From contig CAWCMK010000007.1 of the NCBI GenBank assembly GCA_963796705.1, positions 1-64,000 of the forward strand: a stretch of DNA of 64,000 nt, given 5' to 3'. The notes under the pieces are model-generated. The model did no database searches, was not told the DNA's origin, and was given only the letters and a program-made list of their open reading frames with translations. Positions 34,752-43,743 of this stretch are shown here, piece after piece. A program made the translations under genes and the position numbers. Positions within the stretch are counted from its first letter, which is position 1. Every line of letters begins with the position of its first letter. Source of the stretch: VRUE01 sp963796705. GTDB taxonomy: Bacteria; Actinomycetota; Thermoleophilia; Solirubrobacterales; 70-9.

Positions 34752-34817
34752 TCGCTTCTGATCCGAGCGGATGCCGGCTCCAATACGCTCTTCGCACCCG
34801 ACGATGGAGGCAGGACT

Positions 34818-36131
<1,314 letters not shown>

Positions 36132-36135
36132 GCTG

Positions 36136-36171
36136 CTCCTGTGGGCCCCGGCACCCCGACGCCGACAGGAG
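36136..36171. terminator. Possible bidirectional terminator between convergent genes
   Basis: CTCCTGT (36136-36142) and ACAGGAG (36165-36171) flank a GC-rich loop that can pair further (GGGGCC/GGC). It lies in the 49-bp gap between fumC and the opposing aldehyde dehydrogenase. No T-run is seen. Confidence 0.35.
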
Positions 36172-36180
36172 GCGGGATCC

Positions 36181-37626
36181 TCAGCCCTGCAGGGTGATGA
36201 AGCGCTCCTCGGTCAGCTCGAGCACCGCGAAGGCGGGGCCCTCACGCGTGTTGCCGGAATCCTTGACACCGCCGTAGGGCTGCTGATCGGCGCGGAATGT
36301 CGGCACCTCGTTGATCAGCACGCCGCCGAACTCGAGATCGCGCCCCGCCGCGAGCCCGCGCCCGATGTCGCGGGTGAAGACGCCGGCCTGAAGGCCGAAC
36401 TTGGAGTCGTTGGCGAGACGCAGGGCCTCCTCGAAATCGGAGTAGCGGTCGATCGTCGCAACCGGTCCAAAGATCTCCTCGCACCAGACCTTCGCCTTCC
36501 GCGGCGGCGACCCGAGCAGGGTCGGCGCCAGGCAGCGGCCCTCGTCGACGAGCTCGCCGCCGGTGAGAAGCTCCGCTCCTTCCCCGACCGCCTCCTCCAC
36601 CCACCGCTTGACGCGATCGCGGTCGCCGGGGGTGATCAGCGGCCCGACGTCGGTCTCATCATCGAAGGGATTGCCGACCCTGAGCGACTCGACGTTGGCT
36701 ACCAGCCTCGCGATGAACTCCTCGGCGATCTCCTCGTGGACGAGGATTCGTTGGATCGAGATGCAGCTCTGTCCCGCGTGGGAGAAGGCGTGGATCTGGG
36801 CCTTGTCGGCGGCGGTCTCCCAGTCGCCGTCGGAGTGGACAATCAGCGGCGCGTTTGAGCCCAGCTCAAGGCTGACCTTCTTGTGGGGGACGCGACTGCG
36901 GATCTCCCAGCCGACCTTTGCCGAACCGGTGAAGGTGAGCGCCGCGGTCAGCTGGTGCTCGACGATCGCCCCCCCGACCTCGGCGCCGGGACCCGGAATG
37001 ACGTTCAGCCAGCCCTCGGGCAGCCCCGCCTCGACCAGGATTTCGGCCAGCTTCAGGGCGCAGATCGGCGTCTGACCGGCGGGCTTCAGGACGATCGCAT
37101 TGCCCGCCGCGATCGCCGGCCCGAGCTTGTGGGCGACCAGGTTGAGCGGAAAGTTGAAGGGGCTGATCGCGCCGAGGACCCCGTAGGGCACGCGCAGCAT
37201 CACGCCGAGCTTGCCCGCTCCGGCCGGCGAGGCGTCCATCGGAACGGTGCCCCCGGTCAGCTTGCGCGCCTCGACGGCCGAGAAGGTCAGGGTCTCGACA
37301 CAGCGCTGGGCCTCGACCCGCGCGGTCTTGATCGGCTTGCCCGCCTCGGCCGAGATCGCCAGAGCCAACTCCTCGACCCGCGCCGCGACCAGCTCGGCAG
37401 CCCGTTCCAGGGTCGCGGCCCGCTCATGCTGGGGAAAGTCCGCCGTCTCAAATGCCCGCCGCGCGGCCCGCGCGGCACGGTCAACGACTTGCGCATCCCC
37501 CAGGGCCACCCGGCCGACGGGGCTGCCGTCATAGGGGCTCTCGACCTCGTCCCACTCGCCGGTCTCGAGCCACTCGCCGGCGACCAGAAGCCGGTGATCG
37601 GTCGCCTCGAGTGTCTGCGTCGCCAT
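36181..37626 (-). CDS. NAD(P)-dependent aldehyde dehydrogenase
   Basis: The 481-residue ALDH has the cofactor-domain motifs SPFNFPLNLVAHKLGPAIAA, FTGSAKVGWEI and ELGSNAPLIV (catalytic Glu), the nucleophile Cys in HAGQSCISIQRI, and EEIFGPVATIDRY. The pattern resembles lactaldehyde, glyceraldehyde-3-phosphate (non-phosphorylating) or aromatic aldehyde dehydrogenases; the substrate cannot be told from sequence alone. Start ATG 37626 has GGAGG 11 bases before it. Benzaldehyde made by the benzoylformate decarboxylase at 13-14.7 kb is one conceivable substrate, but the genes are 21 kb apart. It converges on fumC. Confidence 0.88.
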   Translation of the reverse strand: MATQTLEATDHRLLVAGEWLETGEWDEVESPYDGSPVGRVALGDAQVVDRAARAARRAFETADFPQHERAATLERAAELVAARVEELALAISAEAGKPIKTARVEAQRCVETLTFSAVEARKLTGGTVPMDASPAGAGKLGVMLRVPYGVLGAISPFNFPLNLVAHKLGPAIAAGNAIVLKPAGQTPICALKLAEILVEAGLPEGWLNVIPGPGAEVGGAIVEHQLTAALTFTGSAKVGWEIRSRVPHKKVSLELGSNAPLIVHSDGDWETAADKAQIHAFSHAGQSCISIQRILVHEEIAEEFIARLVANVESLRVGNPFDDETDVGPLITPGDRDRVKRWVEEAVGEGAELLTGGELVDEGRCLAPTLLGSPPRKAKVWCEEIFGPVATIDRYSDFEEALRLANDSKFGLQAGVFTRDIGRGLAAGRDLEFGGVLINEVPTFRADQQPYGGVKDSGNTREGPAFAVLELTEERFITLQG

Positions 37627-37726
37627 TGCACGGACCTCCGTTTCGGTCGCATTCTCCAACCGGTTCCTGGGACTCAGACTAGTGCAGGCGGCGAGCGGCC
37701 CACCCCGGCACTCCGTGGGTCGCCGC

Positions 37727-38719
37727 TCAGCCGTCCGGATAGGGCTGAATCGGGATGCCGTGATCGGTCTCGCGCATCCCGCACTCATAGGCGGCGCCCG
37801 CCGCGAGCCTCAGCGTGCGCGCGGCCCGCCCCGGGCGGTCGATGCTCAGCTCGAGGTCGGCGACCGAGCAGTTGACGGTGTTGTGCTCGGGCCCCTCGGG
37901 GTCCGCGTAGACCCAACCGACGAAATCCTTTTGGGGAGCGGAGACGCGGCCCCGGACGACTATCTCGCGGCCCGGCAGGACAAAGGAGCATTCGGCCGGG
38001 GCCTCCTCGATCACCGTGGAGCGAATCCCGCCCAAGCCACCGAGCCGATGTGCCTCGCCCTCGAGAACCAGCATTCCCGAGGGGATCCAGGGGGTGGTGC
38101 GGCGGCCGAACCTGACCCGTGCGGCGCCGGCGTCGAAGTAGGAGCCGGGGGCGTCCTCAAAGCCGGTGCCCTCGAGCCAGACCCAGCGCTCGGCGTGCTC
38201 GCTGCCCCAGTTGTGGCCGATCATCCCCGGCCAGCCGGCGAGCTCGATCGGCTCGGCGCCGGCGATCTCAAGATGGCCCTCAAAGCGCGCGTCCGGGTAG
38301 GGCGCGACGAACTTCGTGCGCGGCACGGGCGCCTCATAGAGCCAGTCCGCCGGCAGGTATTTGCAGGGGCGGGCGTCGCCCCTGAAGCGCAGATCCCAGG
38401 AGGCCTCAAGGGCATCGGTGCTGAGCCCACCCGCCGCCCGGCCGGGTCCGATCTCCGCCTCTGAAACACGAATCCAACCGCGATCTGGAACCGAGATCCC
38501 CGAGGCCGCAACGGTGAGCTTGCTCGCCCGCGGCCCGGGTGCGTCGCGGTCAAAGAGGACGAACCAGAGCGAACCCGTGGGCTCGGCCCGCGGGCGCTTG
38601 TGGACCGTATGGCGGATCCACAGACCCCGCCCGCCGGCGGGCTCGCAGGCCTTCAGGTAAAAGCTCTCGTAGTGGCCGGCTCTTGCCGAGACCTCCGAGA
38701 ACCTGGCGCGTTCCTCCAC
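37727..38719 (-). CDS. CrtC/AttH-like lipocalin-fold protein
   Basis: The 330-residue soluble protein has HYESFYLKACEPAGGRGLWI, GSLWFVLFDRDAP, a middle strand-rich domain with GWPGMIGHNWGSEHAERWVW, and an end with NTVNCSVADLEL. The GMxGHNWGxEHAxRWxW segment and overall plan recall hydroxyneurosporene synthase (CrtC)/AttH-like proteins, a two-lipocalin-like fold. The similarity is to the family only; no carotenoid genes are nearby, so hydration of a carotenoid is not claimed. Start GTG 38719 lies 2 bp after the ychF stop, so the two form an operon with ychF first. Confidence 0.6.
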   Translation of the reverse strand: MEERARFSEVSARAGHYESFYLKACEPAGGRGLWIRHTVHKRPRAEPTGSLWFVLFDRDAPGPRASKLTVAASGISVPDRGWIRVSEAEIGPGRAAGGLSTDALEASWDLRFRGDARPCKYLPADWLYEAPVPRTKFVAPYPDARFEGHLEIAGAEPIELAGWPGMIGHNWGSEHAERWVWLEGTGFEDAPGSYFDAGAARVRFGRRTTPWIPSGMLVLEGEAHRLGGLGGIRSTVIEEAPAECSFVLPGREIVVRGRVSAPQKDFVGWVYADPEGPEHNTVNCSVADLELSIDRPGRAARTLRLAAGAAYECGMRETDHGIPIQPYPDG

Positions 38720-38721
38720 GC

Positions 38722-39798
38722 CTAGACCCTAATCGTGATCACATCGCCATCGGCGACAACGTAATCCCGGCCCTCCACTCGCAGGCGGCCGCGATCGCGG
38801 GCCGCGGCGTAGCCGCCGCACTCGATCAGCTCCCGCCAGGCGATCACCTCGGCCTTGACGAACGCCTCCTGGATCTCGGTGTGGATCGTGCCCGCCGCCT
38901 CCCAGGCGCTGGCTCCGCGGGGCAGGGGACGCGCGACAGCCTCCTTGTCCTCACCGGCGGTGAAGAAGGTGATCAGCTCGAGCAGGTCATAGGCGGCGCG
39001 CACCAACCGTGCCAGCCCCGACCCCTGGACTCCGTAGGACTCGCGCATCTCCTCGGCTTCGGCGGCGTCGAGCTCGGCAAGCTCGCCCTCGATGCGAGCG
39101 CTGAGGGCGACGACGCCGGCGCCGACCGAGGCGGCATGGGCGCGAATCGCCGCCGGCGCCTCGGCGTCTCCCTCATCGACGTTGGCGACGTAGAGGACCG
39201 GCTTGCTGGTCAGCGCCTGCAGGTTGGCCGGCCCCTGCACCGCGGCCTTGGGGACCGGCACCGAGCGCGCCGGCCTGCCGGCACCGAGCGCCTCGAGGAC
39301 CTGCTCGAGCCAGTCGCGCTCGGCGAGCGCCGCGGCCTCCCCTGACTTCGCGCCCTTGCGGACCCGTTCAAGGCGGCGCTCGGCCTGCTCGTAATCGGCG
39401 AGGATCAACTCGGTCTCGATCGTCTCGATATCGGCCATCGGGTCAACCCGCCCGTCGGGATGGGGCACGCCGGTCTCCAGGCTGTGGCAGCGGACCACGT
39501 GGCAGATCGCGTCGGTCTCCCGAATCGAGGCGAGGAACCGGTTGCCCAGACCCTCCCCCTCCGAGGCCCCCCTCACCAGTCCGGCGATGTCGTGGAAGGA
39601 GATCGTCGCCGGAAGCGTCTCGGAGCTGTGCACGGTTGCCGCGACCTGCTCGAGGCGCTCGTCGGGGACCTGGGCGATCGCGACGTTCGGCTCGATCGTC
39701 GTGAACGGGTAATCGCCGGTCTGGGCGCCACCCTGGGTGAGGGCATTGAAGAGCGTTGACTTGCCCGCATTCGGGAGCCCCACGATGCCCACCTTCAC
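38722..39798 (-). CDS. ychF: Redox-regulated ATPase YchF (Obg family)
   Basis: The 358-residue protein shows G1 GLPNAGKST, switch region YPFTTIEPN, G3 HDIAGLVRGASEGEGLGNRF and a G4-like NVDE in place of NKxD. The last is the known change that makes YchF/OLA1 prefer ATP over GTP. The C-terminal TGS domain ends ARDRGRLRVEGRDYVVADGD-VITIRV. A coiled insertion lies between about residues 125 and 180. It binds ribosomes in other bacteria and acts in stress translation. Start GTG 39798. It heads a two-gene operon with the CrtC-like gene. Confidence 0.95.
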   Translation of the reverse strand: MKVGIVGLPNAGKSTLFNALTQGGAQTGDYPFTTIEPNVAIAQVPDERLEQVAATVHSSETLPATISFHDIAGLVRGASEGEGLGNRFLASIRETDAICHVVRCHSLETGVPHPDGRVDPMADIETIETELILADYEQAERRLERVRKGAKSGEAAALAERDWLEQVLEALGAGRPARSVPVPKAAVQGPANLQALTSKPVLYVANVDEGDAEAPAAIRAHAASVGAGVVALSARIEGELAELDAAEAEEMRESYGVQGSGLARLVRAAYDLLELITFFTAGEDKEAVARPLPRGASAWEAAGTIHTEIQEAFVKAEVIAWRELIECGGYAAARDRGRLRVEGRDYVVADGDVITIRV

Positions 39799-39887
39799 CG
39801 GCTCTGGCCCCAGTTCTCGGCTCCCGCCGAACCCAGAGGTCGCGCTCGGATGAGGGCTCTCAGCGATGCGGTGACCACGCCAGGTTC

Positions 39888-40379
39888 CTACAGCGAGAGC
39901 GGCACGAGGAGGCCGAGGATCACGCCGAGGATCACGCCTGCGGCGACGTCGGAGGGATAGTGCATTCCCAGATAGGGACGGCCCAGGGCGAGGGCCAGGG
40001 CGGGGATGAACGCCAGGGCGCCGAGCGGATCCACGCGGCTCATCGCGGTCGCCACCGCGAATGAGGAGGTCGCGTGGGCTGAGGGAAAGCTCAGCGAGCT
40101 CGGGGCGCCGCCCAGCGGCGGCAGACCATCAAGGACGGGGCGGGGCCGTTTGACGATCGCCTTGACCACATAGTTGAGGCCGATCGCCACGGGGCCCAGG
40201 GCTCCGCAGATCAGCCACGCTTCGCGTCGGGAGGAGTCGAGGAGCGCCAGCACGACCCCGATCGCGAGCCAGATCGCGCCGTTGTTGCCGGCCTTGCCGA
40301 GCAGCTTCGCGGCCCGCTCCAGGGCGGGCGTGTGCCAGCGGGTGCGCATCGTGCGCAGCAGGGCGAGGTCAGTCTCCAC
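39888..40379 (-). CDS. PAP2-family membrane phosphatase (second)
   Basis: This short PAP2 protein (163 residues from GTG 40379) has KAIVKRPRP (motif 1), FPSAHATSSFAVA (motif 2, with Ala where Gly is usual) and GRPYLGMHYPSDVAAG (motif 3). It has about five membrane helices. The frame also allows ATG 40409, but that start would overlap the divergent gene's start at 40403; beginning VETDLALLRTMRTRWHTPAL matches the usual length. Family role: dephosphorylation of lipid phosphates, possibly undecaprenyl pyrophosphate recycling. It is not closely similar to the PAP2 protein at 9.2 kb. Confidence 0.75.
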   Translation of the reverse strand: METDLALLRTMRTRWHTPALERAAKLLGKAGNNGAIWLAIGVVLALLDSSRREAWLICGALGPVAIGLNYVVKAIVKRPRPVLDGLPPLGGAPSSLSFPSAHATSSFAVATAMSRVDPLGALAFIPALALALGRPYLGMHYPSDVAAGVILGVILGLLVPLSL

Positions 40380-40402
40380 GGCGGCGCAGGATAATCGCGA
40401 TC

Positions 40403-41374
40403 GTGCCATCAGTCCCCGGCTACACCCACCACCCCGGCCATCACTGCGGCTCAACCGCGCTCCGCAACCTGCTCGGCTTCCACGGCGTTCAGATCAGCGA
40501 GGAGCTCGCCTTCGGCCTCGGGGCCGGCCCCTGCTTTTACTACGTGACCCTTCCCGAGGCCTCTCCGAGCCGCTGGTTCAACGGCCGCACCGCAAGGCTC
40601 GAGGAGAACTTTGGCGAGCTGACCGGGGCGGCGCTTGCGATGCGCACCTTCGAGCCCGGTGAGGAGGATGCCTGGCAGGCGGCGCGCGAACAGATCGATG
40701 GCGGGACTCCGGTGCTCTTGCTCACCGATCTCTACTACCTGGACCACTACGGCAATTCAGCGCACTTCCCGGGCCACGCCGTCGTCCTCGCCGGCTATGA
40801 CGAGGAGGTCGCACTGCTCTCCGATACCGGCTTTGAGGAGCTGCAGAGGACGCGTCTTGCAAACCTCGACCGCGCCCGCCACAGCGAGCATCCCGCCTAC
40901 CCGTTGGCCGGCCACATGTTCAGCGTCACCGGGGAGATCGACATTCGTTCGCTGCGGGAGGCGATCCCGGCCGCGATCGAGCGCGCCACCGGCGCGATGC
41001 TCGAACCGCAGTTCCGCGAATTCTCCGGGCTCGAGGCGGTCCGGCGCCTCTCCGAGGAGGCCGGCGCCTGGCCCGAGACGGCCGAGGACTGGCGCTGGTG
41101 TGCGCGCTTCGGCTACCAGGTGATCGAGCGTCGCGGCACCGGCGGCGGCGCCTTCCGCCTGATGTATTCGCGTTTCCTCGAAGAGGCCGAGCGTCCCGAG
41201 GCGCCGCTGGCCGCCGATGCCGCGGCACGCTGGACGGAGCTTGCCGCGAGCCTGCGTGCGGCGAGCGAGGCAGAGGAACCCGGGGTCCGCCTCTGGCGCG
41301 AGGTGGACGCCGCCGCCCAGCGCGTCTTCGCCGCCGAGGAGCGACTCTGGACGACATTGGCGGCAGCGAGCTAG
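40403..41374 (+). CDS. BtrH-like N-terminal domain protein
   Basis: The 323-residue protein opens with PGYTHHPGHHCGSTALRNLL. This Cys/His-containing start is like BtrH (butirosin biosynthesis), where a cysteine-protease-like fold transfers an acyl group. HFPGHAVVLAGYDEE supplies a second His, and a following Asp (LLSDTGFEEL) completes a likely Cys-His-Asp triad. The C-terminal half is the helical partner domain common in this family. No antibiotic gene cluster surrounds it, so acyltransferase or peptidase activity on an unknown substrate is the most that can be said. Start GTG 40403. Confidence 0.65.
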   Translation: MPSVPGYTHHPGHHCGSTALRNLLGFHGVQISEELAFGLGAGPCFYYVTLPEASPSRWFNGRTARLEENFGELTGAALAMRTFEPGEEDAWQAAREQIDGGTPVLLLTDLYYLDHYGNSAHFPGHAVVLAGYDEEVALLSDTGFEELQRTRLANLDRARHSEHPAYPLAGHMFSVTGEIDIRSLREAIPAAIERATGAMLEPQFREFSGLEAVRRLSEEAGAWPETAEDWRWCARFGYQVIERRGTGGGAFRLMYSRFLEEAERPEAPLAADAAARWTELAASLRAASEAEEPGVRLWREVDAAAQRVFAAEERLWTTLAAAS

Positions 41375-41439
41375 GCAATCGGTGCATCGCGATTGGATCG
41401 GGATACGCTCGGCGGCGAGCGGCGGCCCGAACCGATTGC
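41375..41439. repeat. Inverted repeat between convergent genes
   Basis: GCAATCGGT (41375-41383) and ACCGATTGC (41431-41439) are perfect 9-bp arms flanking 47 nt that include GC-rich palindromic sequence (GCTCGGCGGCGAGC). It begins right after the BtrH-like stop and precedes the opposing methyltransferase end. It may be a bidirectional transcription end. Confidence 0.35.
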
Positions 41440-41483
41440 TCTGCGGCGGAGCCGTTCCTTCACTCCAACTGAGGGAATGATGT

Positions 41484-42101
41484 TCAGTCGCGCAGCGGCC
41501 TCAGCCGCGCGAAGTAGCCGAACCAGTTGCCGGAGTGCTCGGTGTAGGCAAGCCCGGCGGCAAGCGCGGCTCGCCGCAGTGCGGCGAGCGTCGTGAAGTG
41601 CGGATCGCCGAACAGCTCGCCGACCAGGAGACGACCGTCGGGTCGCAGGACGCGCTCGATCTCGCCCAGCGCCGCGTCTGGGTTCGGAATCTCGCCCAGC
41701 ACCGCGGTCAGGATGACGGCGTCCATCGAGTCATCCTCGTAGGGGAGGGTGGTTGCATCTCCCTGGGTCGGGACGAGGTTGCCGAGTCCACGCTCGCTCG
41801 CGCGCCTCATCGTGTGCTCGAGAAACTCCTGCTGCAGATCGAAGATCTCAACCACACCGTCTGGCCCCACCCACTCGGCGATATTGAGCGTGTAGTAACC
41901 GACCCCCGGGCCGATCTCGAGAACCCGCTCCTCCGGCGCGGGGCGCAACACCGATCGCAGCCGCGCCCGGGTGATGATCGGGTGCGGAGCTTCAACCCAG
42001 AATCGCTGTCCGTAGGGGCAGGCGGAGGGATTCCTGCGCCACCAGAGCGCCGCCCCGAGGGTCGCCAGGCCCGCCACGACCAGCAGGGTGCGGATCCGCA
42101 T
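41484..42101 (-). CDS. Membrane-anchored class I SAM methyltransferase
   Basis: A 205-residue protein with an N-terminal membrane anchor (LLVVAGLATLGAALWW) and a Rossmann methyltransferase core: VLEIGPGVGYYTLNIAEWVG (SAM motif I), VEIFDLQQ (motif II), GDATTLPYEDDSMDAVI (motif III/IV) and VLRPDGRLLVGELF. This fits the UbiE/Methyltransf_11 type. The substrate is unknown; the anchor suggests a lipid or quinone-like molecule. It is the last gene of a four-gene operon; its ATG overlaps the stop of the 74-residue gene (TGATG). Confidence 0.8.
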   Translation of the reverse strand: MRIRTLLVVAGLATLGAALWWRRNPSACPYGQRFWVEAPHPIITRARLRSVLRPAPEERVLEIGPGVGYYTLNIAEWVGPDGVVEIFDLQQEFLEHTMRRASERGLGNLVPTQGDATTLPYEDDSMDAVILTAVLGEIPNPDAALGEIERVLRPDGRLLVGELFGDPHFTTLAALRRAALAAGLAYTEHSGNWFGYFARLRPLRD

Positions 42102-42325
42102 CAGCTCTCGTCGAAGGCGAACCCGACCCGGCTATCTCCCGAGTCAATGCGCAAGAACGCGACCTTGCCGAGATACACGGAGAGGACACCATCCTCGGTC
42201 TGCAGGTCGTGCCAGCCGCCCTTCTCGAGCTGCTTGCGGAGGCTCTTCAGCTGCTCCTCGGAGAGTCTCACGGAGACGACCTGCCCCCCCTCAAAGCCGA
42301 TCTCGACGCGCTGGGTGTTCGCCAT
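42101..42325 (-). CDS. Conserved-looking 74-aa protein of unknown function
   Basis: A small soluble protein, RVEIGFEGGQVVSVRLSEEQ then LKSLRKQLEKGGWHDLQTED and GVLSVYLGKVAFLRID, predicted as beta strands, one helix, then two or three strands. It could be a tiny barrel or a nucleotide-related fold, but I do not recognise it. Both ends overlap neighbours by one base (TGATG at 42325 and 42101), so translation is coupled with methylmalonyl-CoA epimerase and the methyltransferase. This argues it is a real gene. Confidence 0.65.
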   Translation of the reverse strand: MANTQRVEIGFEGGQVVSVRLSEEQLKSLRKQLEKGGWHDLQTEDGVLSVYLGKVAFLRIDSGDSRVGFAFDES

Positions 42326-42738
42326 CAGTGGCCTCCGGCCTCCGGCTCGACGATCTCGGTCAGCACCCCACCGGTCGAGCGCGGGTGCAGAAAGGCAACA
42401 CGGCTCTGGCGGATCCCGACCCGCGGCTCGCTGTCGATCAGCTCGAGGCCCTTCGCGGAGAGCGCCCGCAGCGTCGCCTCGATGTCCTTCACCGCGTAGG
42501 CGATGTGGTGCAACCCCGGGCCCTTGCGATCGAGGAACCTGCCGACCGCCGTCTCGGGCCCGAGCGGCCGCAGCAGCTCAATGTGTCCCTCGCCGACGTC
42601 GAGCAGGACCGCCTCAACACCCTGCTCCTCGACCGTCTCACGATGGGTAAGCGCCATCTCGAAGGAATCCTCGTAGAGCTTCAAAGTGGCGTCGATGTCC
42701 TCCACGGCGACGCCAACGTGATCGATCCTTCCGAACAT
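42325..42738 (-). CDS. mce: Methylmalonyl-CoA epimerase
   Basis: The 137-residue glyoxalase-fold protein contains RIDHVGVAVEDIDATLKLYE, HIELLRPLGPETAVGRFLDR, GPGLHHIAYAVKDIEATL and a final TGGVLTEIVEP. The metal ligands (His in DHVG, His in GLHHIAY, Glu in LTEIVE, and a Gln or Glu in the middle) are in place. It interconverts (S)- and (R)-methylmalonyl-CoA in propionyl-CoA metabolism. Length is typical. No mutase or propionyl-CoA carboxylase genes lie in the window. It sits in the middle of the operon from DUF1385 to the methyltransferase. Confidence 0.9.
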   Translation of the reverse strand: MFGRIDHVGVAVEDIDATLKLYEDSFEMALTHRETVEEQGVEAVLLDVGEGHIELLRPLGPETAVGRFLDRKGPGLHHIAYAVKDIEATLRALSAKGLELIDSEPRVGIRQSRVAFLHPRSTGGVLTEIVEPEAGGH

Positions 42739-42749
42739 CGGCGCGCAGT

Positions 42750-43547
42750 CTATGCGCCCTCGGCGCGAAGAATCTCAGCGAGCGCCGCGATCCCCACCTC
42801 GAGCTGCTCGGCGTTCGGCTCCTTGGTCGCCAGGTGCCGCTGAATCTCGCGCCCGGGAGTGTGAAAGGCCTCCGCCAGCGGCGTCCCGTGGTGGCGGTCG
42901 CTCCAGGCGAACATCTCGACGGCAAGCGAGGCGCCGCCGAGACCGACGGCGGTGCGCACCAGCGGCCCTGGCTTCTCGATCACCCGCTCGAGCAGCACCG
43001 TGCCGCCCGCGGATAGAAGCATCATCGGGGCCACCAGGTTAGAGCCGCAGCGGTCATGCTCCTTGGGGACTTGGCTCGGATCCTCAACTCCCTGCTCATA
43101 GGCGGCGATCGCCTTGTGCTCGACGCCGTGATAGGCGGCGAGGTCCCGGTCGGAGAGGGCGATGAGCGCCGGCACCAGGCCCAGGGCCTGGACGATCCCC
43201 TCGCGCATCGGCGAGGGGCCCGACCGCCTGCGAAGCACGGCGCTGGCAAGCAGGGTGGCGCCGATCGCGGCCGCCACGCGCGGGTCCTCAAAGGGGAGCC
43301 GCGCCGCGGGCATGCGGCGGCGCAGGAGCGGCAGCACCGCCATTGCCTCCGCCAGTTTTAGGGGTCCGCGCAGTCCCGGCACCCGGGCGGCAAGCTTCGG
43401 TGCCAGCTCGAGCTTGCGCTCGGAGGCGACCTCGATCTCGCCGGCCGGCCCGCGCACCGCCGCGGCCCAGTGCGTCGGCCCGTGGATCAGGAGGCCGTTG
43501 CGCAGCGCCATGCCTCCCAGCCTCAGCTTTTCCTTTTCTTCGGCCAC
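42750..43547 (-). CDS. DUF1385 (YqhQ-like) membrane protein
   Basis: This 265-residue protein begins MAEEKEKLRLGGMALRNGLL (GTG 43547, chosen because family members start just before the LRLGGMALRNG motif). It has the central YHGVEHKAIAAYEQG and HDRCGSNLVAPMMLLS, the hallmark His-Glu-His and Cys region of DUF1385/YqhQ. Several hydrophobic segments follow. Function in the family is unknown. It is first in the operon DUF1385-mce-74 aa-methyltransferase, with 11 bp before mce. A leader region with two strong hairpins separates it from rarA upstream. Confidence 0.8.
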   Translation of the reverse strand: MAEEKEKLRLGGMALRNGLLIHGPTHWAAAVRGPAGEIEVASERKLELAPKLAARVPGLRGPLKLAEAMAVLPLLRRRMPAARLPFEDPRVAAAIGATLLASAVLRRRSGPSPMREGIVQALGLVPALIALSDRDLAAYHGVEHKAIAAYEQGVEDPSQVPKEHDRCGSNLVAPMMLLSAGGTVLLERVIEKPGPLVRTAVGLGGASLAVEMFAWSDRHHGTPLAEAFHTPGREIQRHLATKEPNAEQLEVGIAALAEILRAEGA

Positions 43548-43578
43548 CGACCCAAGATAGACCCTGGACCCCACAACC

Positions 43579-43606
43579 CGACGGCCGCGCATTGCGCGGC
43601 ACGTCG
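43579..43606. repeat. Hairpin in the DUF1385 upstream region
   Basis: CGACGGCCGCGC (43579-43590) pairs with GCGCGGC-A-CGTCG (43594-43606), a 12-bp stem with one bulged A and a 3-nt ATT loop. It lies 32 bp before the predicted GTG of the DUF1385 gene. Confidence 0.5.
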
Positions 43607-43633
43607 AGTTTCCCCCCTGATCTCCCTTTAGGT

Positions 43634-43668
43634 CCTGCCGGAGGCCCCCAGTCCAGGCCTCCGGCAGG
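43634..43668. terminator. Strong 13-bp hairpin after rarA
   Basis: CCTGCCGGAGGCC (43634-43646) and GGCCTCCGGCAGG (43656-43668) are perfect arms with a 9-nt loop. For rarA transcripts this lies 76 bp past the stop, so termination is the simplest reading. There is no U-run, so a structured leader of the next gene is also possible. Confidence 0.55.
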
Positions 43669-43743
43669 TGTTCGGCTCTCCCTGGCTCTAGCTTGGAAAG
43701 CCGACCCTGAAAACACCGGTGCATTCTTGAAGTTGCGCCAAGG

